DNA of 64,000 nucleotides, from positions 62,001-126,000 of the forward strand of contig NZ_PNRE01000100.1 in NCBI RefSeq assembly GCF_002879645.1, written 5' to 3'. This document shows, one piece after another, positions 1 through 7,992 of the stretch. The position numbers were made by a program, and so were the translations under genes. The notes under the pieces were generated by a model. It had not been told where the DNA came from and did no database searches. It saw only the letters and a program-made list of their open reading frames with translations. Origin of the DNA: Halomonas heilongjiangensis (GTDB taxonomy: Bacteria; Pseudomonadota; Gammaproteobacteria; Pseudomonadales; Halomonadaceae). Positions within the stretch are counted from its first letter, which is position 1; every line of letters begins with the position of its first letter.

Positions 1-49
1 GAAGGCGCCGTTACGGCTTCACGCCGATGCTGCGCACCACCCAACAAAA

Positions 50-80
50 GGGCCCGCGAGAGATTTTCGTGGGCCCTTTT
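50..80. terminator. Bidirectional rho-independent terminator
   Basis: A 9-bp stem (gggcccgcg / cgtgggccc, one G-T wobble) with a 9-nt loop, preceded by four A and followed by four T, so it can work on either strand. It would end the minus-strand YHS gene and any gene entering from the left. Almost the same hairpin recurs at 5708-5738. Confidence 0.8.
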
Positions 81-83
81 GCT

Positions 84-176
84 TGAGGCGGGGGAGTGGG
101 CCAGGCGGCTCCCGACTCCTCCCGGAAGTGCTCCCCGCATGGTGATACAGCACACCGGCATGCCGTTGCTCATCCT
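84..176 (-). pseudogene. Relic of the 111-residue hypothetical gene
   Basis: Minus-strand remnant holding roughly the last 19 codons of the gene that is intact at 5760-6095, fused directly to its upstream leader. The stop codon is changed (TAG to TGG) and there is a 3-nt insertion in the tail, so it has drifted and cannot make the protein. The core of about 290 bp is missing. Confidence 0.7.
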
Positions 177-188
177 GACACCGGGGGA

Positions 189-638
189 TCACTGCTGGAA
201 GATATTCGGCCAGTGTTCATCGGCCGCGGCGATGTTGTCGGGAATGTTCCTTTCCCAGCGCCACTGGATCCACCTGCTGAAGTTCAGATAGAGCTTGCCG
301 TCGACGATCTTCCACGCCTCGGGAATGGTCGCGGCGGCCTCACCGCGTGCCGCCGCCCAGGCGCACCAGCCGCCGTACTGGGGCGCATAGGCCTCGGGGT
401 CCGCCTGGAACCGGTCGCGATGCTCGGCCGACACGAACTGCCAGGTGGCATTGCGCCACTCCAGCCGATAGTCGGGCGAGCCCTGTACCGGCTGACCCTG
501 GGTGAAGTAGGCCACCGGGTCCGTGCCACCGATGGCCAGGCCATCGCGGGTAAAGATGCCCCCCTCGGCGAACGCCCCCATGGACCAAACCAGGCCGATC
601 ACCAGGGCGGCTGCCAGCCACCAACCCGTACGCTTCAT
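189..638 (-). CDS. Secreted YHS domain-containing protein
   Basis: 149 residues. An N-terminal signal segment (about residues 1-24, ending near GAFA) is followed by one YHS-type domain with DPVAYF, a Tyr/Trp-rich core and YGGWCAWA near residue 98. YHS domains are small metal- or ligand-binding modules; proteins of this size are usually periplasmic and uncharacterised. The ATG at 638 was preferred to a longer frame because GGAGG lies 6-7 nt upstream and the signal peptide then starts the protein. Terminated by the hairpin at 50-80. Function otherwise unknown. Confidence 0.85.
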   Translation of the reverse strand: MKRTGWWLAAALVIGLVWSMGAFAEGGIFTRDGLAIGGTDPVAYFTQGQPVQGSPDYRLEWRNATWQFVSAEHRDRFQADPEAYAPQYGGWCAWAAARGEAAATIPEAWKIVDGKLYLNFSRWIQWRWERNIPDNIAAADEHWPNIFQQ

Positions 639-874
639 GGTTCGCCTCCTCGCGACCCGTCGCTCACGAGGGTTCTGTCGAGAAATGGCCCTCCACCTTA
701 CAGGCGATGTGGGTTCCCTCCGCGGGCCCGGCGGCGCCGAGCCCCTGCCGACGCCACGGCGTTGGCCGGCTGGCCCGGTGATCACGCCGGCCGGCGGGGG
801 AAGGGGAGACTTACCTGCTAGACTGAATTCGAGCCTGGTGGCGCATCGGGCCCAGGTCGGCGAGGAGAGCAGAT

Positions 875-1096
875 ATGGGGTCCAAGGCAGAGCGGGACGT
901 GGAGAAGGGGTACCCGAAGGCCGACTTCGTGGCCAAGCTACGGCGCCTGGCAGATGCCATCGAGAAGGGGGAACGTTTCGAGATACAGATTGCGGGCGAG
1001 CGCATCTATGTGCCCGTCCGAGCCGAATTCACCATCGAACACGAACGCTCGGATGATGAGGAGGAGATAGAGTTCCAGCTCAAATGGCAACGCTGA
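875..1096 (+). CDS. Amphi-Trp domain-containing protein
   Basis: 73 residues, the usual length for this small family. The pattern is an N-terminal Lys-rich helix with the ADFVAKL-like start (KADFVAKLRRLADAIEKG), a short beta hairpin (FEIQIAGERIYVPV) and an acidic C-terminus ending FQLKWQR. The family is named for its amphipathic Trp-containing end; its function is not established. GGAGAG lies 5 nt before the ATG. It is transcribed away from the YHS gene, and the 236-nt gap between them holds the promoters. Confidence 0.85.
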   Translation: MGSKAERDVEKGYPKADFVAKLRRLADAIEKGERFEIQIAGERIYVPVRAEFTIEHERSDDEEEIEFQLKWQR

Positions 1097-1154
1097 AGAC
1101 TTGACTCGGGTCGCGTGCGGCTGAGCGAATGAGTACTCACTTGACGAGTCACCT

Positions 1155-2447
1155 ATGACAACCGCTACCTGGTTTATCTTGATCGGTTCACTGCTGCTGG
1201 TAGTGGGCTTTACCTTCTCCTACCTCAAGAGCGTGCCCGCCACCTCGGCCATCGTCTATCTTCTTATTGGATTCGTTGTGGGGCCCATGGGCTTCAACTT
1301 GTTTCATTTCAATCCGCTGGAAGAGTCGGCTTTGTTGGAGCTCCTGACCGAAATCGCCGTGCTCATTTCACTGTATTGCGCCGGCGTAAAAATGCCGGCA
1401 CCGGTGACCCTGAAGCGATGGCGAACTCCCCTGCAACTGGCGGTGGTTTCGATGGCGCTCACCGTCGGGTTAGTGACGCTGTTCGGCTACTACTGGCTTG
1501 CTTTGCCCCTTGGGGCCGCCGTGCTGCTGGGTGCCGTGGTCGCACCGACCGACCCTGTACTGGCGACCGAGGTGCAGGTTCGTCACGCCGATGATACCGA
1601 CGAACTACGTTTTTCATTGACCTGCGAGGCCGGAATGAACGACGGCAGTGCCTTCCCGTTCCTGATGCTCGGCCTGGGATTGCTGGGGCTGCACGATCTC
1701 GGCGACGCCGGTTGGCGGTGGCTGGCGGTGGATGTGTTGTGGGCAAGCGGTGCCGGTGTCGGCATCGGTATCTTGGCGGGCGTTGGCGTCGGTTGGCTGG
1801 TAAACAAGATCCGCACCCGCTTTGTGGACACGGCCTTTCTGGAAAGCTTTCTCGGCCTGGGGCTGATCGCGTTCGCCTACGGAATCAGCCTGTTGGTGGA
1901 TGCCTGGGGCTTCTTGGCCGTTTTCAGCGCAGCGGTGGCTCTGCGCCATACCGAATTGAAACTGGCCGGCCTCGAACAGGGTTACTCGGTACCTGTCGAG
2001 ACACCTCTGGAGGGTGAGCCGCAAGCCACTACGCACGAGCACGTGAGCGAAAGCTCTCTGGAATTCAACGAGCACCTCGAACGGCTGGCAGAAATCGTGC
2101 TGGTTCTACTGATCGGTGGCTCGCTCTACTGGGATTCCTGGAGTTGGCGAGCCGTGGGCTTCGCGGCGTTTGTGTTCTTTGTCGTCCGCCCCGTCAGCGT
2201 GCATCTCGGCGTGCTGGGCAGCGGGGCGGCCATGCGTATGCGCCACCTGGTGGGCTGGTTTGGCGTTCGTGGTATTGGCTCGCTGTACTATCTGATGTAC
2301 GCCATCCAGCACGGGCTGCCCGAGGACATCGCGCTGGAACTGATACACCTGATCCTGGTGGTGGTTGCCTTGTCGATTCTGGTTCACGGGGTCAGCGTCA
2401 AGCCCACTATTGCGCGCTTTTGGCGTTCGCGGACGCCTCGGGAATAG
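1155..2447 (+). CDS. Cation:proton antiporter (CPA1/NhaP-type)
   Basis: 430 residues with about twelve hydrophobic segments. The motif APTDPVLATEVQV near residue 137 carries the Asp-Pro pair typical of CPA1 sodium/proton exchangers. An insert of about 50 mostly polar residues (near 275-320) separates the last bundle, which contains WFGVRGIGSLYYL. It should exchange Na+ or K+ for protons across the inner membrane, a normal need in a halophile. No strong ribosome site is visible before the ATG. The downstream flavoprotein gene starts 160 nt later on the same strand. Confidence 0.88.
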   Translation: MTTATWFILIGSLLLVVGFTFSYLKSVPATSAIVYLLIGFVVGPMGFNLFHFNPLEESALLELLTEIAVLISLYCAGVKMPAPVTLKRWRTPLQLAVVSMALTVGLVTLFGYYWLALPLGAAVLLGAVVAPTDPVLATEVQVRHADDTDELRFSLTCEAGMNDGSAFPFLMLGLGLLGLHDLGDAGWRWLAVDVLWASGAGVGIGILAGVGVGWLVNKIRTRFVDTAFLESFLGLGLIAFAYGISLLVDAWGFLAVFSAAVALRHTELKLAGLEQGYSVPVETPLEGEPQATTHEHVSESSLEFNEHLERLAEIVLVLLIGGSLYWDSWSWRAVGFAAFVFFVVRPVSVHLGVLGSGAAMRMRHLVGWFGVRGIGSLYYLMYAIQHGLPEDIALELIHLILVVVALSILVHGVSVKPTIARFWRSRTPRE

Positions 2448-2607
2448 CTGTGATGTCACCTTGTCGCGACCGGCTCCTGGCCTCCTGGTTCGAACTCCCT
2501 ATGGCGGGCAGAGTGTGGACTACACTCGCAGAGAAGCACCTGATCGCCGACCTCGACAGGGCCGGCCGGAGGATATCGAGCACGGCGCGGTAAAGCGAGG
2601 AGGAACC

Positions 2608-3984
2608 ATGGCGGCGATTGAGCGCTACGACGTGGTCTGCATCGGCGGCGGCTCCGGTCTGACGGCCGCCTATTACGCTCAGCGGGACGGCAAGTCGGTC
2701 GCGCTGGTCGATGACCGTCCCGATCAGCTCGGCGGCACCTGCGTGAACCGAGGTTGCATCCCGACGAAGGGCCTGATTCAGGCCGCCGAGGTGATGCAGA
2801 CGATCCGGCACGCCGGGGACTTCGGTATCCACCTGGATCAGTCGTCGGTTCGCGTCGATTTCCAGGCCGTGCTCGGCACGGTCCGCCGGCGGCGCGAGAA
2901 CGACGCCGCTGCCGTGCGCCGCTGGGTGGAGAGCGCCTTCACCCCCTATTATGGCCGGGGGCATTTCGTGGGCGACAAGCTGATCGAGATGGAGGACGGG
3001 CGCCGGCTGACCGGCGAGCGGATCTTCATCGCGGCGGGCGCGCGCCCCGCGATCCCGCCGATCCCCGGGCTGGCGGAGAGCGGGTTCCTCACCAACGAGT
3101 CTGTCATCTTCGACCTCACCGAGCAGCCCGAGCACCTGATCATCCTCGGCGGCGGCTACATCGGCTGCGAGTTCGCCCACTTCTTCTCCGCCCTGGGCAC
3201 CCGCGTCACGGTGATCGACCACTCCGAATGCCTGCTGGCCGAAGACGACGACGTGCGGGCGCTGTTCACGCAGGAGCTCGCCAAGCGGGTGGAGCTGGTG
3301 CTGCAAGCCGAGGCTCGCCAGGCGCTGGTGCGCGACGGGCAGTGCGGCCTGGTCGTCGCCACCGGCGACGGCGAACGAACCGTGCTCGGCGATCGGCTCC
3401 TGCTGGCCACCGGTCGGCGTCCCAACACCGATGGGCTCGGGCTGGAACGGACAGGGGTCGAGCTTAACGACCGCGGCTTCGTGGTGGTCGACGACGGGCT
3501 TCGGACCACGCACCCCGACATCTATGCCTATGGCGACGTCATCGGGCAGGGGATGTTCAAGCACACCTCGAGCTACGAAGGTGAGCTTGCCTACCACAAT
3601 GCGCACGGTGCCACCCTGGCGGTCGACTACACCGCCAACCCGCACGCCGTGTTCAGCAGTCCGCAGATCGGCTCGGTCGGGCTGACCGAGCGCGCCTGTC
3701 GCGACCAGGGCCTCGATTACGTGGTCGCCCGGAAGGACTACGCCGATTTTGCCAAGGGCAAGATCGTCGGTTCACCCCCGGGCTTTGCGAAACTCCTGGT
3801 CGAGAAGGGCAGCGACCGGATCCTCGGCTTCCATATGATCGGGCCCCAGGCAGCCGACCTGATTCACGAGGTGGTGGTCGCCATGAACACCCCGGGGGCC
3901 AAGGCGGAGCGGGTGCGCGACAGCATCCACGTGCACCCGACGCTCGCCGAGCTGGTCAGGCAGGTGTTCGACGACACGGCGTAG
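2608..3984 (+). CDS. FAD-dependent pyridine nucleotide-disulfide oxidoreductase
   Basis: 458 residues. It has an N-terminal FAD site (VCIGGGSGLTAAY), the redox-active disulfide GGTCVNRGCIPTKG near residue 45, an NAD(P) Rossmann motif (ILGGGYIGCEF), the FAD-binding IYAYGDV, and the C-terminal HVHPTLAE with the catalytic His and Glu. This places it with class I enzymes (dihydrolipoyl dehydrogenase, glutathione and mercuric reductase). It lacks the MerA N-terminal metal domain and C-terminal Cys pair, so mercury reduction is not supported. GAGGAGG 5 nt before the ATG fixes the start. Substrate unknown. Confidence 0.88.
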   Translation: MAAIERYDVVCIGGGSGLTAAYYAQRDGKSVALVDDRPDQLGGTCVNRGCIPTKGLIQAAEVMQTIRHAGDFGIHLDQSSVRVDFQAVLGTVRRRRENDAAAVRRWVESAFTPYYGRGHFVGDKLIEMEDGRRLTGERIFIAAGARPAIPPIPGLAESGFLTNESVIFDLTEQPEHLIILGGGYIGCEFAHFFSALGTRVTVIDHSECLLAEDDDVRALFTQELAKRVELVLQAEARQALVRDGQCGLVVATGDGERTVLGDRLLLATGRRPNTDGLGLERTGVELNDRGFVVVDDGLRTTHPDIYAYGDVIGQGMFKHTSSYEGELAYHNAHGATLAVDYTANPHAVFSSPQIGSVGLTERACRDQGLDYVVARKDYADFAKGKIVGSPPGFAKLLVEKGSDRILGFHMIGPQAADLIHEVVVAMNTPGAKAERVRDSIHVHPTLAELVRQVFDDTA

Positions 3985-4105
3985 GTACCGGTCAGCCGGC
4001 GGCTCTACTAAGTTTAGCGTTACGCCTTCTTCCCCGCTTCGCATGGCAAGGTGACACAGGAGGCGGCGGATACCTCGACCTTTGGCGACGACAGGAGCCC
4101 TGGCC

Positions 4106-5521
4106 ATGAGAGCGACAACACTCAAGGGTACCGAGATCGACTTGACGCCGGACGTGCTTGTTGGTTTGAAGATGCAACTCCAGGGGCCGCTGTTGACGCC
4201 GGACGACCCGGACTACGAGGCCTCGCGCCACCTGTGGAACGCCATGATCGACCGGCGGCCAGCGGTGGTGGTGCGTTGTCTGGGTGTCGCCGACGTGATG
4301 GCGGGCGTGCGCTTCGCCCGCGAGCACGATCTGCTGCTCTGCATCAAGGGGGGCGGCCACAACATCGCCGGGCTGGCGGTAGCCGACGGCGCGCTGATGC
4401 TCGACCTCTCGCTGATGCGCGGGGTCTGGGTCGACCGCGAACGCCGGGTGGCCCATGCCCAGGCGGGGTGTGTGCTCGGTGACGTGGATCGCGAGACCCA
4501 GGTGCATGGGCTGGCCACCGTGCTCGGGTTTATCTCGACCACCGGCATCGCCGGGCTCACCCTGGGGGGCGGCTTCGGCTACCTGAGCCGGCGCTGGGGC
4601 TATACCACCGACAATGTGCTGGGCATGGAGGTGGTGACCCCCGACGGCCAGCTGGTGCATGCCAGTGCCGACGAGCATGCCGACCTGTTCTGGGGCCTAC
4701 GGGGCGGCGGCGGCAACTTCGGCGTGGTGACCGGCTTCGACTACCAGCTGTACCCCGTCGGCCCGGAGGTCGTGGGGGGCCTGGTGGCCTGGCCCGCCAG
4801 CGAGGCGCCGGCGGTGCTCGAGCTCTATCGCCGCCTGGCCGAGCAGGCGCCGCCCGAGCTGACCCTGGTCGCCTTGCTGCGTCCGGCGCCGCCGGCGCCC
4901 TGGTTGCCCAAGGAGTACCATGGCGAGCCGATCGTGGCGCTGCTCGCCTGCTACAGCGGCCAGCCGGAGGAGGGCGAGGCGGTGGTCGCGCCGATCAAGG
5001 CGTTCGGCCAGCCCATCGGCGACGTGCTGGTGCGTCGGCCCTATGTGCAACTACAGAAGCTGCTCGATGCCACCCAGCCCAAGGGGCGGCGCTACTACTG
5101 GAAGAGCGAGTACCTGCCGGGCATCGAGCCCGCGCTGTGCGACAAGGTCATCGAGCATGCCGGGCGCATCCGCTCGCCGCACTCGGCGGTGATCCTGTTC
5201 CAGCTCGGCGGCGCCCTGAACCGGTTCGACGACGACCACTCGGCCGTGGGTAACCGCGATGCGCGCTACGTGTTCAACGTGGGCGGCGCCTGGGAGCCAC
5301 CGGAGGACGACGCCGCGAACATCGCCTGGGCACGCGAGGCCTGGCACGACCTGAAGGCCTTCTCCACCGGCGGCACCTACATCAACTTCCTGACCGAGGA
5401 CGAAGGCCCGGAACGCATCGAAGCGGCCCTCGGCCCGGCCTTGGGGCGGCTCGCCGAGGTCAAGCGCCGCTGGGATCCGGACAACCGCTTCCGCGTCAAT
5501 CGCAACATCGCCCCCGGCTGA
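4106..5521 (+). CDS. FAD-binding oxidoreductase, berberine-bridge (BBE) type
   Basis: 471 residues, normal for the family. The N-terminal FAD_binding_4 domain contains GGGHNIAG near residue 88, whose His is the usual covalent FAD anchor, then TLGGGFGYLSRRWG and the GLRGGGGNFGVVT loop. The C-terminal BBE segment ends RWDPDNRFRVNRNI. Such enzymes oxidise sugars, alcohols or secondary metabolites; the substrate cannot be told. The ATG was chosen because AGGAG lies 8 nt upstream; an upstream in-frame TTG has no such site. It follows the disulfide reductase by 121 nt on the same strand. Confidence 0.88.
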   Translation: MRATTLKGTEIDLTPDVLVGLKMQLQGPLLTPDDPDYEASRHLWNAMIDRRPAVVVRCLGVADVMAGVRFAREHDLLLCIKGGGHNIAGLAVADGALMLDLSLMRGVWVDRERRVAHAQAGCVLGDVDRETQVHGLATVLGFISTTGIAGLTLGGGFGYLSRRWGYTTDNVLGMEVVTPDGQLVHASADEHADLFWGLRGGGGNFGVVTGFDYQLYPVGPEVVGGLVAWPASEAPAVLELYRRLAEQAPPELTLVALLRPAPPAPWLPKEYHGEPIVALLACYSGQPEEGEAVVAPIKAFGQPIGDVLVRRPYVQLQKLLDATQPKGRRYYWKSEYLPGIEPALCDKVIEHAGRIRSPHSAVILFQLGGALNRFDDDHSAVGNRDARYVFNVGGAWEPPEDDAANIAWAREAWHDLKAFSTGGTYINFLTEDEGPERIEAALGPALGRLAEVKRRWDPDNRFRVNRNIAPG

Positions 5522-5533
5522 GCCGGCGACCGG

Positions 5534-5698
5534 GTCATCGAGGGCTTCGATGCGCTATTGGGTGCCTACGACGGGTGCAAGGGGTGCTGGTGCATGCACT
5601 GGCGCCTGTCATTTGCCGACTGGAAGCAGCAGCAAGGCGAGGGTAATCGCCGCGCAATAAGTGGCTGGCCGGAAGAAGGATCGGCCAGTCATGCGTAA
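5534..5698 (+). pseudogene. Fragment of a GNAT-like acetyltransferase gene
   Basis: One frame directly after the BBE gene reads VIEGFDALLGAYDG, then CKGCWCMHWRL, then EGNRRA before turning into unrelated codons and a stop at 5696. The CWCMxWRL...GEGNR pattern is what I recall from the N-terminal part of a GNAT subfamily. There is no start codon and the acetyl-CoA site is missing, so about 45 residues of a former gene survive. It lies directly beside the right-hand repeat copy. Confidence 0.45.
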
Positions 5699-5707
5699 GG
5701 ATATTTA

Positions 5708-5738
5708 GGGCCCGCGAGAGATTTTCGCGGGCCCTTTT
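5708..5738. terminator. Rho-independent terminator between convergent genes
   Basis: A perfect 9-bp stem (gggcccgcg / cgcgggccc) with loop agagatttt, then four T on the plus strand. It sits between the plus-strand BBE gene and GNAT remnant on one side and the minus-strand gene at 5760-6095 on the other. It differs from the hairpin at 50-80 by a single stem base. Confidence 0.85.
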
Positions 5739-5759
5739 GCTTGAGGTGGGGAAGGGGGC

Positions 5760-6095
5760 CTAGGCGGCTCCCGACTCCCGGAAGTGCTCCCACGCATGGT
5801 GATACAGCACACCGGCATAGCCGTTGCGCTGCATGATCTTGAGGATCTTCGCGGGATCGCGGTTATCCAGGGCCTTGTGCAATTTCGCCCGCTGCTCGTC
5901 ATCGAGGGCTTCGTACCAGTGGTAGGGCTCGCCCTGTGCGTCGCCGTCCTCGGCTTTGCGCATCAGGTCCATTTCGATGCGTCCGCCATGTCGATACAGG
6001 ATGTCGTAGCCCTCCTGCAGGTGGATCGTCGGCACATCGCACGGTTTTTCAAGGCCTTCCAGCACGTTGTAGTAGTAATAGCTCAGCGGTTGCAT
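5760..6095 (-). CDS. Hypothetical protein, 111 residues
   Basis: Soluble, Tyr/His-rich protein with no signal peptide. It starts MQPLSYYYYNVLEGLEK, has a charged middle (EDGDAQGEPYHWYEALDDEQRAKLHKALD) and ends with an aromatic YAGVLYHHAWEHF segment. I do not recognise the family. GGAGGAG 5-6 nt before the ATG makes it a credible gene, and the existence of a decayed copy at 84-176 shows the sequence has been duplicated. No functional partner is evident nearby. Confidence 0.6.
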   Translation of the reverse strand: MQPLSYYYYNVLEGLEKPCDVPTIHLQEGYDILYRHGGRIEMDLMRKAEDGDAQGEPYHWYEALDDEQRAKLHKALDNRDPAKILKIMQRNGYAGVLYHHAWEHFRESGAA

Positions 6096-6530
6096 ATGGC
6101 TCCTCCAGCGGTATGCCGTTGCTCATCCCTACTAGCCTGCTTTCCTGTTCTCCATCCTGCCTGAGGCAGGGCGGCGAGCTCAAATGAAAAATGCGCGCCA
6201 TCCGCGAACCCGCTTCACCCTGGGCGCGCCGCCGCGCTGGCAGCGAGGAGCAGTGCCGATACACCGCGCCACGCCAGGCCTGGAGCGCGACGACGGGCTT
6301 CAGGCCAAGCCGGGAAATGACCGCGAAATCGCCGGCTGTTCTTGCCCTTGGGGTGACGGCAGGGTGGTTATTCTTCAGTCTCAGCTCCCTCCTCCTTCGC
6401 CACCAGTCGATGAGGCGCTCCGGAGCGAGGTGCTGTGGGGCCGCGTGAAGCTCGCCGAGCAAGCCGAGCGCAAGCGCGCCGTCGTGAACTGGAGCATCCT
6501 GGCGCTGATGCGCCGGGGGAGGTGATCGTC
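6096..6530. other. Intergenic stretch without a convincing gene
   Basis: 435 bp. Frames are open on both strands but lack ribosome sites and family features. The last 110 nt on the plus strand (ending at a TGA at 6523-6525) read like coding sequence, with ...VKLAEQAERKRAVVNW... just before the next start, and may be the end of a lost gene. Nothing else can be supported. Confidence 0.4.
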
Positions 6531-6740
6531 ATGCACTGGACCAAGATCCCCGCCGACTGGTGGCGCAACGAATTCGGCGACGAGATCCACCGCTACGAGA
6601 TCCTGGACGATGAGGGCCGATGCCAGGTCGAGTACCACATCTACCACGCAGGCGAGCGTCTGCCCTGGAGCGGCAAGACCCACACGCTGGCCGAGGCCCA
6701 GCGTCAGCTGGAGCACAGCCACAGGGCGTTGATGGCATGA
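6531..6740 (+). CDS. Small hypothetical protein, 69 residues
   Basis: Begins MHWTKIPADWWRNEFG and is rich in Trp, His and Glu, with no membrane segment. GGGGGAGG lies 8 nt before the ATG, a strong ribosome site. I do not recognise a family. The charged, slightly repetitive end (TLAEAQRQLEHSHRAL) suggests a helix. It converges on the gamma-lyase gene with 38 nt between stops. Confidence 0.5.
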   Translation: MHWTKIPADWWRNEFGDEIHRYEILDDEGRCQVEYHIYHAGERLPWSGKTHTLAEAQRQLEHSHRALMA

Positions 6741-6778
6741 GCCCGAATCACGCAGCGATCCTGTGACTCCCCGCCGAC

Positions 6779-7969
6779 TCAATCGGCCTGTGCCTCGCCG
6801 TCGCTACCGAGGGCCTGATTCAGGTCGGCGATCAGGTCCTCGATCGCCTCGATGCCCACCGAGAGTCGGATCAGCCCGCCTTCGATGCCGAGCCGCTCGC
6901 GGGTCTCGGCGGGCACGGAGGCGTGGGTCATGATGCCGGGATGCTCGATCAGGCTCTCCACCCCGCCCAGGCTCTCGGCCAGGGAGAACAGCCGGCAGCG
7001 CTCCAGCATGCGCCGGGCCGCCGGTTCGCCGCCGCGTACCACCATCGAGAGCATGCCGCCGAAGTCGCTCATCTGGCGCTTGGCCAGGGCGTGCTGGGGG
7101 TGGCTGGCGAGGCCCGGGTAGATGACCCGCTCCACGGCGGGGTGGGCCTCCAGCCAGGCGGCCAGCGTCCGGGCGTTCTCGCAGTGCTGGCGCATGCGCA
7201 GCACTAGGGTCTTCAGCCCGCGCAGGGCGAGAAAGCTGTCGAAGGGCCCGGCGATGCCGCCCACGGCGTTGTGGAGGAAGGCCAGGCGCTCGGCGAGTTC
7301 CTCATCGGCCACCACGGCGACGCCGCCGACGATATCGGAGTGGCCGCCCAGGTACTTGGTGGTGGAGTGCACCACGATGTCGAAGCCGAGCTCCAGGGGG
7401 CGCTGCAGTACCGGGCTGGCGAAGGTGTTGTCCATCACGCTGATCAGGCCGTGGTCGCGGGCGAAGGCGGCGACCCGCTCCAGGTCGACGAGCTTGAGCA
7501 GCGGGTTGGTGGGCGATTCCACCCAGAGCATGCGGCTGTTGTCGTGCAGGGCGATGTCCAGCGCATTCTCGAGGCTCAGGTCGACGAAGCCGAAGTCGAG
7601 CCCGGCGGAGCGCCGGCGGACGTTCTGGAACAGCCGGTAGGAGCCGCCGTAGAGGTCGTCCATGGCGATCACATGGCTGCCGTGGTCGAGCAGTTCCAGC
7701 ACGCATGCCGTGGCCGCCATGCCCGAGGCGAAGGCGAAGCCCGCCGTGCCGCCTTCCAGGTCCGCCACGCAGCGCTCGAACGCCAGGCGGGTGGGGTTGC
7801 CGCTGCGCGAGTACTCGAAGCCCTGGTGGTGGCCGGGGCTCGCCTGCACATAGGTGGAAGTGGCATAGATCGGCGTCATGATGGCCCCGGTGCTCGGGTC
7901 CGGCGCCTGGCCGGCATGGATGGCCCGGGTCGCCAGCCGATGCTGGCCGTTGCGTGTGTCGTCGCTCAT
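6779..7969 (-). CDS. Cystathionine gamma-lyase (PLP-dependent, Cys/Met metabolism family)
   Basis: 396 residues, the typical length. Fold-type I PLP enzyme: TSTYVQ near the start, SGMAAT phosphate-loop, and the PLP lysine in HSTTKYLGGHSD near residue 207. Cystathionine gamma-synthases and methionine gamma-lyases share these motifs. The lyase role is chosen because the gene follows cystathionine beta-synthase by 23 nt on the same strand, together giving reverse transsulfuration (homocysteine to cysteine). The second of two close ATGs is preferred because GGGAG then sits 6 nt upstream. Confidence 0.85.
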   Translation of the reverse strand: MSDDTRNGQHRLATRAIHAGQAPDPSTGAIMTPIYATSTYVQASPGHHQGFEYSRSGNPTRLAFERCVADLEGGTAGFAFASGMAATACVLELLDHGSHVIAMDDLYGGSYRLFQNVRRRSAGLDFGFVDLSLENALDIALHDNSRMLWVESPTNPLLKLVDLERVAAFARDHGLISVMDNTFASPVLQRPLELGFDIVVHSTTKYLGGHSDIVGGVAVVADEELAERLAFLHNAVGGIAGPFDSFLALRGLKTLVLRMRQHCENARTLAAWLEAHPAVERVIYPGLASHPQHALAKRQMSDFGGMLSMVVRGGEPAARRMLERCRLFSLAESLGGVESLIEHPGIMTHASVPAETRERLGIEGGLIRLSVGIEAIEDLIADLNQALGSDGEAQAD

Positions 7970-7992
7970 CGCCATCTCCCGTTCAGTTCCGT

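Larger units (their letters stand above)
46..176 (+). repeat. Left copy of terminator plus gene-end repeat
   Basis: This stretch matches 5704-5818 almost base for base (terminator and the 3' end of the 111-residue gene). At about position 161 it jumps to a sequence matching 6110-6127, upstream of that gene's start. The left copy is therefore the right copy with about 290 bp removed between two short similar sequences (ggcatagccgttgc and ggtatgccgttgc). Both copies have the same orientation. Confidence 0.8.
5704..6128 (+). repeat. Right (complete) copy of the 46-176 repeat
   Basis: It contains the terminator, the intact 111-residue gene and its leader up to about 6127. The outer parts (5704-5818 and 6110-6127) match the left copy at 46-176. 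Together the two copies bracket the block of five genes between 189 and 5521. Confidence 0.75.

Noticed and set aside
2608-3984. Mercuric reductase
   Set aside because: The redox disulfide is shared by the whole class; the N-terminal metal domain and C-terminal Cys pair of MerA are missing, and no other mer gene is nearby.
6049-6462. 137-residue minus-strand frame upstream of the 111-residue gene
   Set aside because: Overlaps the start of the better supported gene, has no ribosome site and an Arg-rich, patternless translation.
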